NCBI GenBank assembly: GCA_021818665.1
Contig: JAKATQ010000033.1
Span: forward strand, 1-10,286
Origin: Nanobdellota archaeon
Lineage (GTDB): Archaea; Nanobdellota; Nanobdellia; Parvarchaeales; Parvarchaeaceae
Length of the DNA stretch: 10,286 bases
Reading direction: 5' to 3'
Below the pieces are notes generated by a model. The model was not told where the DNA came from and did no database searches. It saw only the letters and a program-made list of their open reading frames with translations. Numbering within the stretch: position 1 is the first letter of the stretch; each line of letters begins with the position of its first letter. Shown piece by piece: positions 1-6,584 of this stretch. A program made the translations under genes and the position numbers.

Positions 1-670
1 CGAAGGCGTTAAGTAAGCCACTTGGGGAGTATAATCGCAAGGTCGAAACTTAAAGGAATTGGCGGGGGAGCACAAAAACGGGTGAAATTTGCGGTTCAAT
101 TGGATTCAACTCCGGGAATCTTACCAGGGGCGACAGCAAGATGAAGGCCAGCCTGAAGAACTTGCCTAATGCGCTGAAAGGTGTTGCATGGCCATCATCA
201 GTTAGTATCTTGAGACGTCCCGTTAAGTCGGGTAACTAACAAGACCCTCTTCCATATTTGCTAACATGCGATCCGTCGCGAATGAGCAAAATATGGAGAC
301 AGCTTTCGAAAGAAAGAGGAAGGCGAGGGCGACGGTAGGTCAGTATGACCCTAATCTCCTGGGCTACACGCGAATTGCAATGGTAAAGGCAATGGGCTGC
401 AACTCCGAAAGGAGGAGCTAATCCTCTAATCTTTACCCCAGTTCGGATCGAGGTCTGTAACTCGGCCTCGTGAACGTCGGAATCCGTAGTAACCGCGTTT
501 CAACAAAGCGCGGTGAATACTTTCCTGCTCCTTGCACACACTGCCCGTCAAACCAGACAAATTGGGTTTAGATGAGACTGTCGTAATAACGATAGCCGAG
601 TCTAGGTTCAGTGAGTAGGGTTAAGTCGCCACAAGGTAGCCGTATGGGAACGTGCGGCTGGATCACCTCC
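1..670 (+). rRNA. 16S ribosomal RNA, 3' part (archaeal)
   Basis: This is the 3' part of the small-subunit rRNA, cut by the window start at about E. coli position 862. Archaeal hallmarks are visible: AAACTTAAAGGAATTGGCGG near 46-65, GGGCGACGGTAGGTCAGTATG near 328-348, CTCCTTGCACACAC near 528-541, and the closing GGCTGGATCACCTCC ending at 670. The length to the 3' end (about 670 bases against about 680 in E. coli) leaves no room for an intron in this part. The KsgA/Dim1 dimethyl-adenosine loop GGGAA (about 645-649) and the anti-Shine-Dalgarno CACCTCC are intact. Several otherwise nearly invariant positions differ (542, 629, 630), and the 201-206/235-240 stem carries compensated changes. Compensation and preserved functional loops argue for a working, fast-evolving rRNA and against a decayed copy. 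No tRNA-Ala or 23S gene follows, so the rRNA genes appear unlinked. Confidence 0.97.
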
Positions 671-726
671 ATTTTTATAAAAATCTGAGAGGTCATATTA
701 AAGTGCGTCGATATCATCAGCATGCT

Positions 727-741
727 ATTTTTATAGTTTTT
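727..741 (+). terminator. Possible oligo-T terminator after 16S
   Basis: Two closely spaced runs of five T on the + strand lie about 57 bases after the mature 16S end. Archaeal RNA polymerase terminates at such T-tracts without needing a hairpin. Their position between the rRNA and an independently promoted gene fits, but T-rich stretches are common in this AT-rich spacer, so this is only suggestive. Confidence 0.35.
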
Positions 742-815
742 ACAAACTGTAATCTAAACAAATTGACTATACGATTTAGAAAAGCATGTTTAAAAATAAT
801 AAAATACTCATCTAG

Positions 816-823
816 TATAATAT
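816..823 (+). promoter_or_regulatory. TATA box for the ribonucleotide reductase gene
   Basis: TATAATAT is centred about 25 bases before the ATG at 845. There is no Shine-Dalgarno match between the box and the ATG. Archaeal transcription starts about 25 bases after the box centre, so the mRNA should begin at or next to the start codon (leaderless). Confidence 0.6.
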
Positions 824-844
824 TTACGATTTTATCTACCACAC

Positions 845-3106
845 ATGGCAACTGAATTACCAAAAGAAACGCTCGAATTTTTTAAAAATGACGAACTGCG
901 CGCTAGAGTGTTCTACGAGAAGTACGCTCTTAGAGACAGAAACGGTGTCTTCTTAGAAAAAACTCCCCCTGAAATGTGGAAAAGAGTATCAAGAGAACTG
1001 GCAAGCGTAGAAAAGGATGGCGCATCTGACTGGGAGAAGAAATTCTACTGGCTTTTGGAAGACTTCAAATTCGTGCCGGGTGGGAGGATTCTATTCGGTG
1101 CGGGAGGCTCTAGGCACGCCACGCTGTTAAATTGTTATTACATTCCGATAAAAGAAGACTCGATAGAAGGCATATACGACACAGCGAAGGAAATGGCCAG
1201 GACTTATTCTTTTGGCGGCGGCGTAGGGATAGATATATCGAAACTCAGGCCACGCGGAGCGCCAGTTAACAACGCGGCTCTTTTCACAACTGGCGCAGTT
1301 TCGTTTATGGAACTGTATTCTATGACTACAGGGATAATAGGCCAGAATAATCGTCGGGGCGCACTGATGATAACGATGGACGTGCGGCATCCCGATATAG
1401 AAGAATTTGTCACCTCAAAAAACGATAAAATAAGTGTAAGGTTCGCAAACATAAGCGTGAAACTGGACGATATATTTATGAACGCCGTAAAAAACGATGC
1501 CGATTTCGAATTGAAATTCGAAAGCGAAAAGATAAAAGTAAAAAAGACTATAAAGGCCAGGGCGTTGTGGGGAAAAATAATAGACACTGCACTGAATGCG
1601 GGAGACCCGGGCATAATGTTCTGGGACAGGATAAAGAAAGAGTCTCCAACAGAATACGATGAACGCATGCAGCTACGCGGGACGAATCCGTGCGGCGAGC
1701 AACCACTGCCAGACTATGGCGCGTGCGATCTCGGTGCGATAAACTTGGATAAATTCGTACTCGAGCCGTTTACGAATAAAGCAGTGATAGACTGGGGCAA
1801 TTTAGAGAAGACGATAAGATACGGCGTCAGATTCTTGGATAATGTGTTGGACTATAGCTACCCGAAGCACCCTCTAAAAACGCAAGCAGAGCAGACGATG
1901 TACGAAAGAAGAATTGGTTTGGGCGTGATGGGACTTGCGAACATGCTCATCGAACTCGGCGTAAAGTACGACTCGGACGACGCCATAAAGTTCGTGGACG
2001 ACCTATTCGGAAAGATAAAAGAGATAGCCTATGATGAGAGCTGTGGCCTGGCGATGTCAAAGGGCGCATTCAAGGGCTTTAACAGCGAAAAGCACCTTGA
2101 GAGAGACTTCATCAAAAGACTCCCCGAACCCCTTAGAAAAAAGATAAAAGAAAAGGGACTTAGGAACTGTTGCATACTGACGATAGCCCCGACCGGCTCC
2201 ATATCGACGATGAGCGGAGTCAGTGGCGGTGTCGAGCCGCTCTACGCCCTTAGCTACACAAGAAGATCCGAATCGCTTTCGGCGGAAAACTTTGAAGTGC
2301 TAGAACCGATAGTAAAAAATTACATAGAAAAGTTCTCATTAAAGAATAAAAAAGACCTTCCATTGACTTTCGCAGTGTCGCACAGGATAGATCCGTTTTT
2401 CAGGGTAAAGATGCAGGCGACCATACAGAAACACATAGACTCATCCATATCGTCCACGGTAAACCTACCAGCTAGCGCGACCGCAGAAGTCGTCAATAAA
2501 ATATACATGAATGCGTGGGAGCTGGGATGCAAGTCCATAACCGTATACAGAGAAGGCTCCAAGAAGAACATACTTACTGCTACAGACGAAGAAACTCCGC
2601 CACAAGAGCTCGTTTCAAAAGAAGAAGAGCGACCTTTCATGCTTAGTGGAACTACGATAAAGTTGCCAACTCAGCAGGGCAACCTTTACCTCACAATAAA
2701 TAAAAACGAGAAAAATGAGATAAAAGAAGTCTTCATAGACATGGGCAGATCTGGCGAAACTGAAAAGAGCTATGCGGAAGCCATAGGTAGGCTTATAAGC
2801 GTATACTTACAGTCCGGTGGCAACGCAGATAGGATAGTAAAGACACTGAAGGGCATAAAGGGCGGGGCACCGACGTGGTTCAATGGGCTACAGCTACTCT
2901 CAATCCCAGATGCGATAGCTAAGAGCATAGAACTGGTGAGTCGAGGCAAGAATTTATCCACGCCAAATACGACTCTCCATGGTGTGATATACGGTGTCAG
3001 AGACGAAAGTGCCATGGACCTGTGCCCGTCATGCCATAAGCATGCTCTCGCATTCGAGAATGGATGTTATGTATGCAAGAATTGTGGTTATACAAAATGT
3101 GATTAA
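845..3106 (+). CDS. nrdJ: Adenosylcobalamin-dependent ribonucleotide reductase (class II, NrdJ)
   Basis: It reduces ribonucleotides to deoxyribonucleotides in the cytoplasm, using a thiyl radical made by vitamin B12 coenzyme and so needing no oxygen. The 753 residues carry the class II signature N281-P-C283-G-E285, where C283 is the expected thiyl radical site. C97 (LLNCYY) and C294 are the expected redox pair. The 11-residue C283-C294 spacing equals that of the well-studied Thermotoga maritima enzyme (C322/C333, from memory). Other family blocks are SFGGGVGIDISKLRPRG (122-138) and TIAPTGSIS (446-454). Residues about 600-690 form a TSCPD-type domain, and the C-terminus is a zinc-ribbon/redox tail (C727-x2-C730, C744-x2-C747, C752). 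I see no N-terminal ATP-cone. The ATG at 845 is supported by the TATA box at the leaderless distance. No nrdA, nrdB or nrdD is in the window. Confidence 0.96.
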   Translation: MATELPKETLEFFKNDELRARVFYEKYALRDRNGVFLEKTPPEMWKRVSRELASVEKDGASDWEKKFYWLLEDFKFVPGGRILFGAGGSRHATLLNCYYIPIKEDSIEGIYDTAKEMARTYSFGGGVGIDISKLRPRGAPVNNAALFTTGAVSFMELYSMTTGIIGQNNRRGALMITMDVRHPDIEEFVTSKNDKISVRFANISVKLDDIFMNAVKNDADFELKFESEKIKVKKTIKARALWGKIIDTALNAGDPGIMFWDRIKKESPTEYDERMQLRGTNPCGEQPLPDYGACDLGAINLDKFVLEPFTNKAVIDWGNLEKTIRYGVRFLDNVLDYSYPKHPLKTQAEQTMYERRIGLGVMGLANMLIELGVKYDSDDAIKFVDDLFGKIKEIAYDESCGLAMSKGAFKGFNSEKHLERDFIKRLPEPLRKKIKEKGLRNCCILTIAPTGSISTMSGVSGGVEPLYALSYTRRSESLSAENFEVLEPIVKNYIEKFSLKNKKDLPLTFAVSHRIDPFFRVKMQATIQKHIDSSISSTVNLPASATAEVVNKIYMNAWELGCKSITVYREGSKKNILTATDEETPPQELVSKEEERPFMLSGTTIKLPTQQGNLYLTINKNEKNEIKEVFIDMGRSGETEKSYAEAIGRLISVYLQSGGNADRIVKTLKGIKGGAPTWFNGLQLLSIPDAIAKSIELVSRGKNLSTPNTTLHGVIYGVRDESAMDLCPSCHKHALAFENGCYVCKNCGYTKCD

Positions 3107-3109
3107 ACA

Positions 3110-3117
3110 TATTAAAA
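3110..3117 (+). promoter_or_regulatory. TATA box for rpoL
   Basis: TATTAAAA is centred about 26 bases before the ATG at 3140, directly after the nrdJ stop codon. No Shine-Dalgarno sequence lies at a usable distance from the ATG. This suggests that rpoL has its own leaderless transcript although only 33 bases separate it from nrdJ. Confidence 0.5.
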
Positions 3118-3139
3118 GGTAAAGATGCATATAGGATAG

Positions 3140-3412
3140 ATGGAAATCGATGTTTTGGAAAAAACGGAAAATTCTATAAAACTTAGAGTACGCGGTGGTT
3201 CGCAGTCAGTCCTTAATCTGCTGAAAGAAGAAGCCGATTCGGTAGACGGCGTATCCTTTGCAGGATTCATCATCGAGCATCCTCTCGAGAAATCTTCGGT
3301 TTTCGTTATAAGGACGAGCTCTGGAAGTGCTGAAAAAGCCCTGAAAAAGACTCTGGACAAAACCCAAGATGACCTTAAGGCAGCAGAAAAGCAGATACTG
3401 GGAATCTTCTGA
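3140..3412 (+). CDS. rpoL: DNA-directed RNA polymerase subunit L (Rpo11)
   Basis: This is a small subunit of archaeal RNA polymerase. It is the counterpart of eukaryotic Rpb11 and, with Rpo3, forms the heterodimer that seeds enzyme assembly like the bacterial alpha dimer. The 90-residue length is normal for the family. Visible family features are the opening MEIDVLEKTENSIKLRVRG (1-19), the helix block VLNLLKEEADS (24-34), the characteristic AGFIIEHPL (41-49) followed by VFVIRT (54-59), and the C-terminal helix of about 62-87 that packs in the dimer. ATG 3140 gives the expected N-terminus. It lies between nrdJ and the signal peptidase gene with short gaps, and each neighbour has its own TATA-like box. 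It is a housekeeping gene that also confirms the archaeal origin. Confidence 0.93.
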   Translation: MEIDVLEKTENSIKLRVRGGSQSVLNLLKEEADSVDGVSFAGFIIEHPLEKSSVFVIRTSSGSAEKALKKTLDKTQDDLKAAEKQILGIF

Positions 3413-3415
3413 CGA

Positions 3416-3424
3416 TTTATATAA
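3416..3424 (+). promoter_or_regulatory. TATA box for the signal peptidase operon
   Basis: TTTATATAA is centred 23 bases before the GTG start at 3443 and a few bases after the rpoL stop. An AGGTGG stretch (3425-3430) resembles a Shine-Dalgarno but lies upstream of the expected transcription start and is far from the GTG, so it is probably not used. The box would drive the two-gene unit of signal peptidase and UPF0200 kinase. Confidence 0.55.
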
Positions 3425-3442
3425 AGGTGGGCCTCGCAATTT

Positions 3443-4021
3443 GTGGAAATCGACTCGGCGAAAATAAAAAAGTTCACGATAAACCTCTTACGCGGTAAAA
3501 ACACCTATTCTATCCTTTTCTACGTCATCGTAATATATCTGGCCTCTGTTTACGTCGCATTGCCGGCAGTATACGCTTTCACTCCGGTCTCTTACATAAG
3601 CTCCGTTCTGTCAGGAAGCATGTCTCACAGTGCGCCCACTATACAGTTGACCTACTATGACTGGCTGACGCAGCACGGCTTCAATAACTCGCAGACATCA
3701 ACATGGCCATATCAGAGGGGAATAGACATAGGCTCGTTGCTGATAGCCTATAAAGTAAGCCCAGAGCAGATAAAAGTCGGAGATGTAATAATATTCGATG
3801 CTTTTTATAATGGAGTCTACGAGGACATAGTGCACAGAGTGATAAACATCACCGTGATAAATGGCACATATTATTACACTACAAAAGGAGACGCAAATCC
3901 GTCGTCCCTGCCAATAGAAGTAGATATCCCATATTCCCACGTGGTAGGCAAAGTCGGAGACGTAATTCCATATCTTGGGTACCCAAGGTATTTATTATAC
4001 TTGTTAGGTAATCTACTATGA
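3443..4021 (+). CDS. Signal peptidase I, archaeal/ER (Sec11) type
   Basis: This membrane enzyme removes signal peptides from Sec-exported proteins on the outer face of the cell membrane. In the 192 residues, a basic cytoplasmic start is followed by a membrane segment at about 22-46. The catalytic serine is S59 in SVLSGSM, and the partner histidine is H131 in IVHRV, which replaces the lysine of bacterial enzymes. The acidic residue is D150 in TTKGDAN, and KVGDVIIFD (111-119) is a further family block. Between S59 and that block lies a segment about 25 residues longer than in short family members (YYDWLTQHGF and onward, about 71-95). The C-terminus (175-192) is hydrophobic and may be a second membrane segment. 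The start is a GTG; the reading frame opens just after the TATA box, which supports it. The stop overlaps the next ATG by 4 bases, so the two are co-transcribed. Confidence 0.9.
   Translation: MEIDSAKIKKFTINLLRGKNTYSILFYVIVIYLASVYVALPAVYAFTPVSYISSVLSGSMSHSAPTIQLTYYDWLTQHGFNNSQTSTWPYQRGIDIGSLLIAYKVSPEQIKVGDVIIFDAFYNGVYEDIVHRVINITVINGTYYYTTKGDANPSSLPIEVDIPYSHVVGKVGDVIPYLGYPRYLLYLLGNLL
4006..4013 (+). promoter_or_regulatory. Shine-Dalgarno site of the internal operon gene
   Basis: AGGTAATC matches the complement of the 16S tail GATCACCT at seven of eight positions and ends four bases before the ATG at 4018. Unlike the first genes of transcription units here, this internal gene therefore has a ribosome binding site, placed within the coding sequence of the gene before it. 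Confidence 0.6.
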
Positions 4022-4578
4022 AAACCGTCATAGCGCTCACCGGGATGCCCGGCAGTGGCAAATCTACCGCCGGCGATATTCTAAATAAACGCGGCATAAG
4101 ACTCGTAAGGATGGGTGACGCCGTAAGACTTGAGATGGAAAGCAAAGGACTGGAAATAAACAATTTCACACTGCGCAATTACGCTCTAGAGATACGGCAG
4201 AAGCACGGCCCGGACTACGTTTTGAACCTAGTGAAGAAAGAGATTGAAAAGGCTTTCAAGACTGAAGACACCATCGTGCTTGACGGTGTGAGAAATATGG
4301 TGGAGATAACTGAGCTTAAAAAGGAGAGTTACGCGACGAAAATAATAGGGATCGTGACTGACAGGAAATTAAGATATGAGAGGATGATAGAGAGAAACAA
4401 TTCAAGCGATATTCGCTCAGCCAAAGATTTTGAATGGAGGGAAATACAGGAGTTCAAGTTCGGCGTACCGGAGGTCCTAGCTTCCGCTGACCATTATGTC
4501 CTTAACAACTCATCCATGGCGTATTTTGAAGAGGGGCTTTTAGAAGTTTTTTACAGATCTCTGATAATCAAACAATGA
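4018..4578 (+). CDS. P-loop nucleotide kinase-like protein (UPF0200 type)
   Basis: This is a 186-residue P-loop protein resembling adenylate kinase and dephospho-CoA kinase. Walker A is G9-M-P-G-S-G-K15-S16-T, next to the start. DGVRN at 89-93 matches the D-G-[VI]-R motif of the archaeal UPF0200 family. A basic lid-like region (RYERMIERNNSSD, about 119-131) is followed by FEWREIQEF (138-146). It probably transfers phosphate from ATP to a nucleotide or cofactor, but the substrate cannot be read from the sequence. Archaeal dephospho-CoA kinase activity has been assigned to a different family, so I do not give that name. It is co-transcribed with signal peptidase (ATGA overlap) and has a good Shine-Dalgarno site. 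Its 3' end overlaps the convergent glucosidase gene by 11 bases. Confidence 0.85.
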   Translation: MKTVIALTGMPGSGKSTAGDILNKRGIRLVRMGDAVRLEMESKGLEINNFTLRNYALEIRQKHGPDYVLNLVKKEIEKAFKTEDTIVLDGVRNMVEITELKKESYATKIIGIVTDRKLRYERMIERNNSSDIRSAKDFEWREIQEFKFGVPEVLASADHYVLNNSSMAYFEEGLLEVFYRSLIIKQ

Positions 4579-6466
4579 CCGTAAAATAGTCACTAGACTC
4601 CACGATTTTAGCATTTGATGAAAGCCGGCCGTTTTTCATCGTCAATCTTATCTCTCGTCTATTTAAATTCAGTGTTCTGGAAAAATCCACAGTCTCGATT
4701 GATTTTCGAACGAGCACTTTACTGGCAGCGGCGTCAACATTTATACCGAGCATGAAACGGTCGATGACAAAAGGCAAAAGGCCTATCGACCAGGCCTGCG
4801 AAGGGCACCCGCGCGGTACGCCCGATGGCTCCAATATCTCGTTTATCCTGCTTTTACACTGAACGCCGAAGTTCTTCGAAGTTATTATATCTAAACATCT
4901 CCTGCCGATGTCGAAACGCCCGTGTCCAAAAGCGGCGCCGGCCAGGACCGCGGTAAGAAAAGGCCATATAGCGCCGTTATGGTATCCGTTAGGGTCGTAA
5001 ATGGCGTCCTTAGCGGATACGCTCAGCACTCCCTGCTCAGAAAGTAGATTCTTCTCGGCGTTTTCAAGTACGATTCTAGACGTATTTTCATCCACCGTCT
5101 CGAATAACACGGTGAATAACTGGTTAGCAGAATTTATGTCCAATTTTACTTGATCGGACACGTAGCCCAGCCTTTTATACCTGTGCATGTTGGACTTTAT
5201 TGTTTCGGAAGACATTTTTGCTTCGTCGTAATATCTCCCAGCCAATCTAAGCATATCGGACGCGCAGTCAAACGCCTTTGCCCACAGCGCCTGCAGTTCC
5301 ACTGAATATTCCCTGTCCAGAGTGTCCATCCAGGTCAACTTCCCAGAATCGTGGATGAGGCCGCCATCTAGCAAACCGATACCGTAAGCGACTGAGTCCT
5401 TTATCACTGTCGAAGACTCTCTGAGCATATCAAGATCATGCGTCCAGTCCAGGTATTCTTTTACCGCTATCAGGAAAAGAGCTGGGACATCCGCAGAAAA
5501 CAGCGACCCACCCGCCAAATTCGGGAAGGCGCCACCCTTTCCAGCGGAACGGATCCTTTTTAAGACGTCTTTTACAAAGACCGCGTTGTTTATGCACAAG
5601 AAAGAAGGCAGCACGAGTAGGGCGTCTCTCAGCCAGAATTGGTTGAAGAACGGGAAACCAGCGTATATCTCTTTCATGGAAAAATTGGCATACGATATCA
5701 TTGCATCCATACAGTCTTCTATGAACTCGCCACTTACACCGCTTACATGTCCGTAGGAAGCGCTCAAGGCGTTTATTATGCTTGCGTGTAGTCTAACGTT
5801 TTGCGTGCCGTTTTTTATAGTTTTATAGATAGCATCTTTATCGAGCGCCTTTGTCGACAAGACCACGTTCATACCCTCTCCAGCTCGCACGTGTGCATTT
5901 ATTACACCAGGCACGTACTTGTTTTCCACTGCACAGTCATCGAAATGCTTGCTGTATCCTTTGTTTCTGGCATAAGCTCCGGGCGAATGCACGCCGTAAT
6001 ATTCCCGTTTTTCGAACTTTCCTGTATCAAAAGCGAGCATAGCCGTAAGGCCATCTAGCCCGATGTCTATGGAGTTGTCCCTTTCCGTGATGTTGTATCT
6101 TTTGTTGTCTATAAAGTCCTCCGCCCTGTCTCTTATATTTACTCCGGCCTCAAAAGAAACGTCGCAGTCGAATTCTGGCCGCAACTTCACTAAGAGCGCA
6201 CCATCTAAGCAGATTGTCTCCTCAATGACCGGACCGGTCTTCGGTCTGAACAGATGCTTTGCGAAGACTGAATTGTAAAAATCCAGTTTAACGAAGTTTT
6301 CAGCGGAAAGGAACTCGCCGTTCACCTTGAACGCGAAATAGTCGTAGTATTTTTTATCTCCGTTCCAAATGCCACACCATTTAGAGCCGAACTCGCCGTT
6401 GTCGAACCTGAAAAGGAACGTGCCGTTCTTCGCAAGCACGTGGACGCCATCTCCCATGTAGAACAT
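4568..6466 (-). CDS. Glycogen-debranching-type alpha-1,6-glucosidase (GDE C-terminal domain, GH133-like)
   Basis: The protein probably hydrolyses alpha-1,6-linked glucose stubs of glycogen or a similar alpha-glucan in the cytoplasm; I see no signal peptide. The 632 residues have a beta-rich N-terminal part (about 1-230) and an alpha/alpha-barrel C-terminal part (about 245-585). The barrel shows the amylo-1,6-glucosidase motifs in order: GFPFFNQFWLRDALL (270-284), TWMD (378-381) followed by SVELQALW (388-395), GYHNGAIWPF (494-503), and NEILEPSGVPRGCPSQAWS (542-560). D381 and E543 are the likely acid/base residues by comparison with debranching enzymes, which is an inference. There is no separate 4-alpha-glucanotransferase domain, so it would provide only the glucosidase step. 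A glycosyltransferase gene lies nearby beyond the divergent promoter. The ATG at 6466 is supported by a TATA box 26 bases upstream; a second Met at residue 4 is less well placed. A related GH15-like glucosidase role cannot be excluded. Confidence 0.85.
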   Translation of the reverse strand: MFYMGDGVHVLAKNGTFLFRFDNGEFGSKWCGIWNGDKKYYDYFAFKVNGEFLSAENFVKLDFYNSVFAKHLFRPKTGPVIEETICLDGALLVKLRPEFDCDVSFEAGVNIRDRAEDFIDNKRYNITERDNSIDIGLDGLTAMLAFDTGKFEKREYYGVHSPGAYARNKGYSKHFDDCAVENKYVPGVINAHVRAGEGMNVVLSTKALDKDAIYKTIKNGTQNVRLHASIINALSASYGHVSGVSGEFIEDCMDAMISYANFSMKEIYAGFPFFNQFWLRDALLVLPSFLCINNAVFVKDVLKRIRSAGKGGAFPNLAGGSLFSADVPALFLIAVKEYLDWTHDLDMLRESSTVIKDSVAYGIGLLDGGLIHDSGKLTWMDTLDREYSVELQALWAKAFDCASDMLRLAGRYYDEAKMSSETIKSNMHRYKRLGYVSDQVKLDINSANQLFTVLFETVDENTSRIVLENAEKNLLSEQGVLSVSAKDAIYDPNGYHNGAIWPFLTAVLAGAAFGHGRFDIGRRCLDIITSKNFGVQCKSRINEILEPSGVPRGCPSQAWSIGLLPFVIDRFMLGINVDAAASKVLVRKSIETVDFSRTLNLNRREIRLTMKNGRLSSNAKIVESSDYFTVIV

Positions 6467-6488
6467 CTTGTCGGTATCCCTTTTATTG

Positions 6489-6495
6489 TTTTATA
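6489..6495 (-). promoter_or_regulatory. TATA box for the debranching glucosidase gene
   Basis: On the - strand TATAAAA is centred 26 bases before the ATG at 6466, the distance expected for a leaderless transcript. It is one half of a divergent promoter region (6467-6584) shared with the SecB-like gene. Confidence 0.65.
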
Positions 6496-6539
6496 GTCGG
6501 CATCCAAATGGGGCATAAACCGCGCCTTCGGCCGGAAAG

Positions 6540-6563
6540 ATTTAAATAGTGCAACGTTTTTAA
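6540..6563 (+). promoter_or_regulatory. Promoter region of the SecB-like gene
   Basis: Two TATA-like boxes precede the ATG at 6585. ATTTAAATAG (6540-6549) is the better box and would give a leader of about 15 bases carrying a weak AGGA (6573-6576) ribosome site nine bases before the ATG. TTTTTAA (6557-6563) is centred 25 bases before the ATG and would give a leaderless mRNA. The sequence does not decide between them. Confidence 0.45.
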
Positions 6564-6584
6564 GAAAGTATCAGGAAAAAAGAT

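Larger units (their letters stand above)
671..844. other. AT-rich spacer between 16S and nrdJ
   Basis: This 174-base spacer is much more AT-rich than the genes on either side. It has no tRNA-like fold that I can see and no 23S start. It contains two oligo-T runs (728-732 and 737-741) that could end rRNA transcription, and the TATA-like box of the next gene at 816-823. A short open frame beginning inside the 16S tail crosses it, but it has no recognisable protein features and starts within rRNA, so it is not called. The stretch CTGAGAGG near 684-691 could be one half of a bulge-helix-bulge site for 16S maturation. That cannot be tested here because the 5' flank of the 16S lies outside the window. 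Confidence 0.6.

Noticed and set aside
241..330. Possible rRNA intron where the 16S diverges from consensus
   Set aside because: The variable stretch pairs with itself (CCATATTTGCT with AGCAAAATATGG), and the total length fits an intron-free gene.
684..691. CTGAGAGG as a bulge-helix-bulge half-site for 16S processing
   Set aside because: Its partner would lie 5' of the 16S gene, outside the window, so it cannot be supported here.
652..855. Small + strand open frame starting inside the 16S 3' end
   Set aside because: It begins within the rRNA, runs through the AT-rich spacer, has no recognisable protein features, and its end overlaps the well-supported nrdJ start.
1204..1668. 154-codon open frame antisense to nrdJ
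   Set aside because: It lies wholly opposite strongly conserved reductase motifs, and its composition mirrors the sense codons; it has no promoter of its own.
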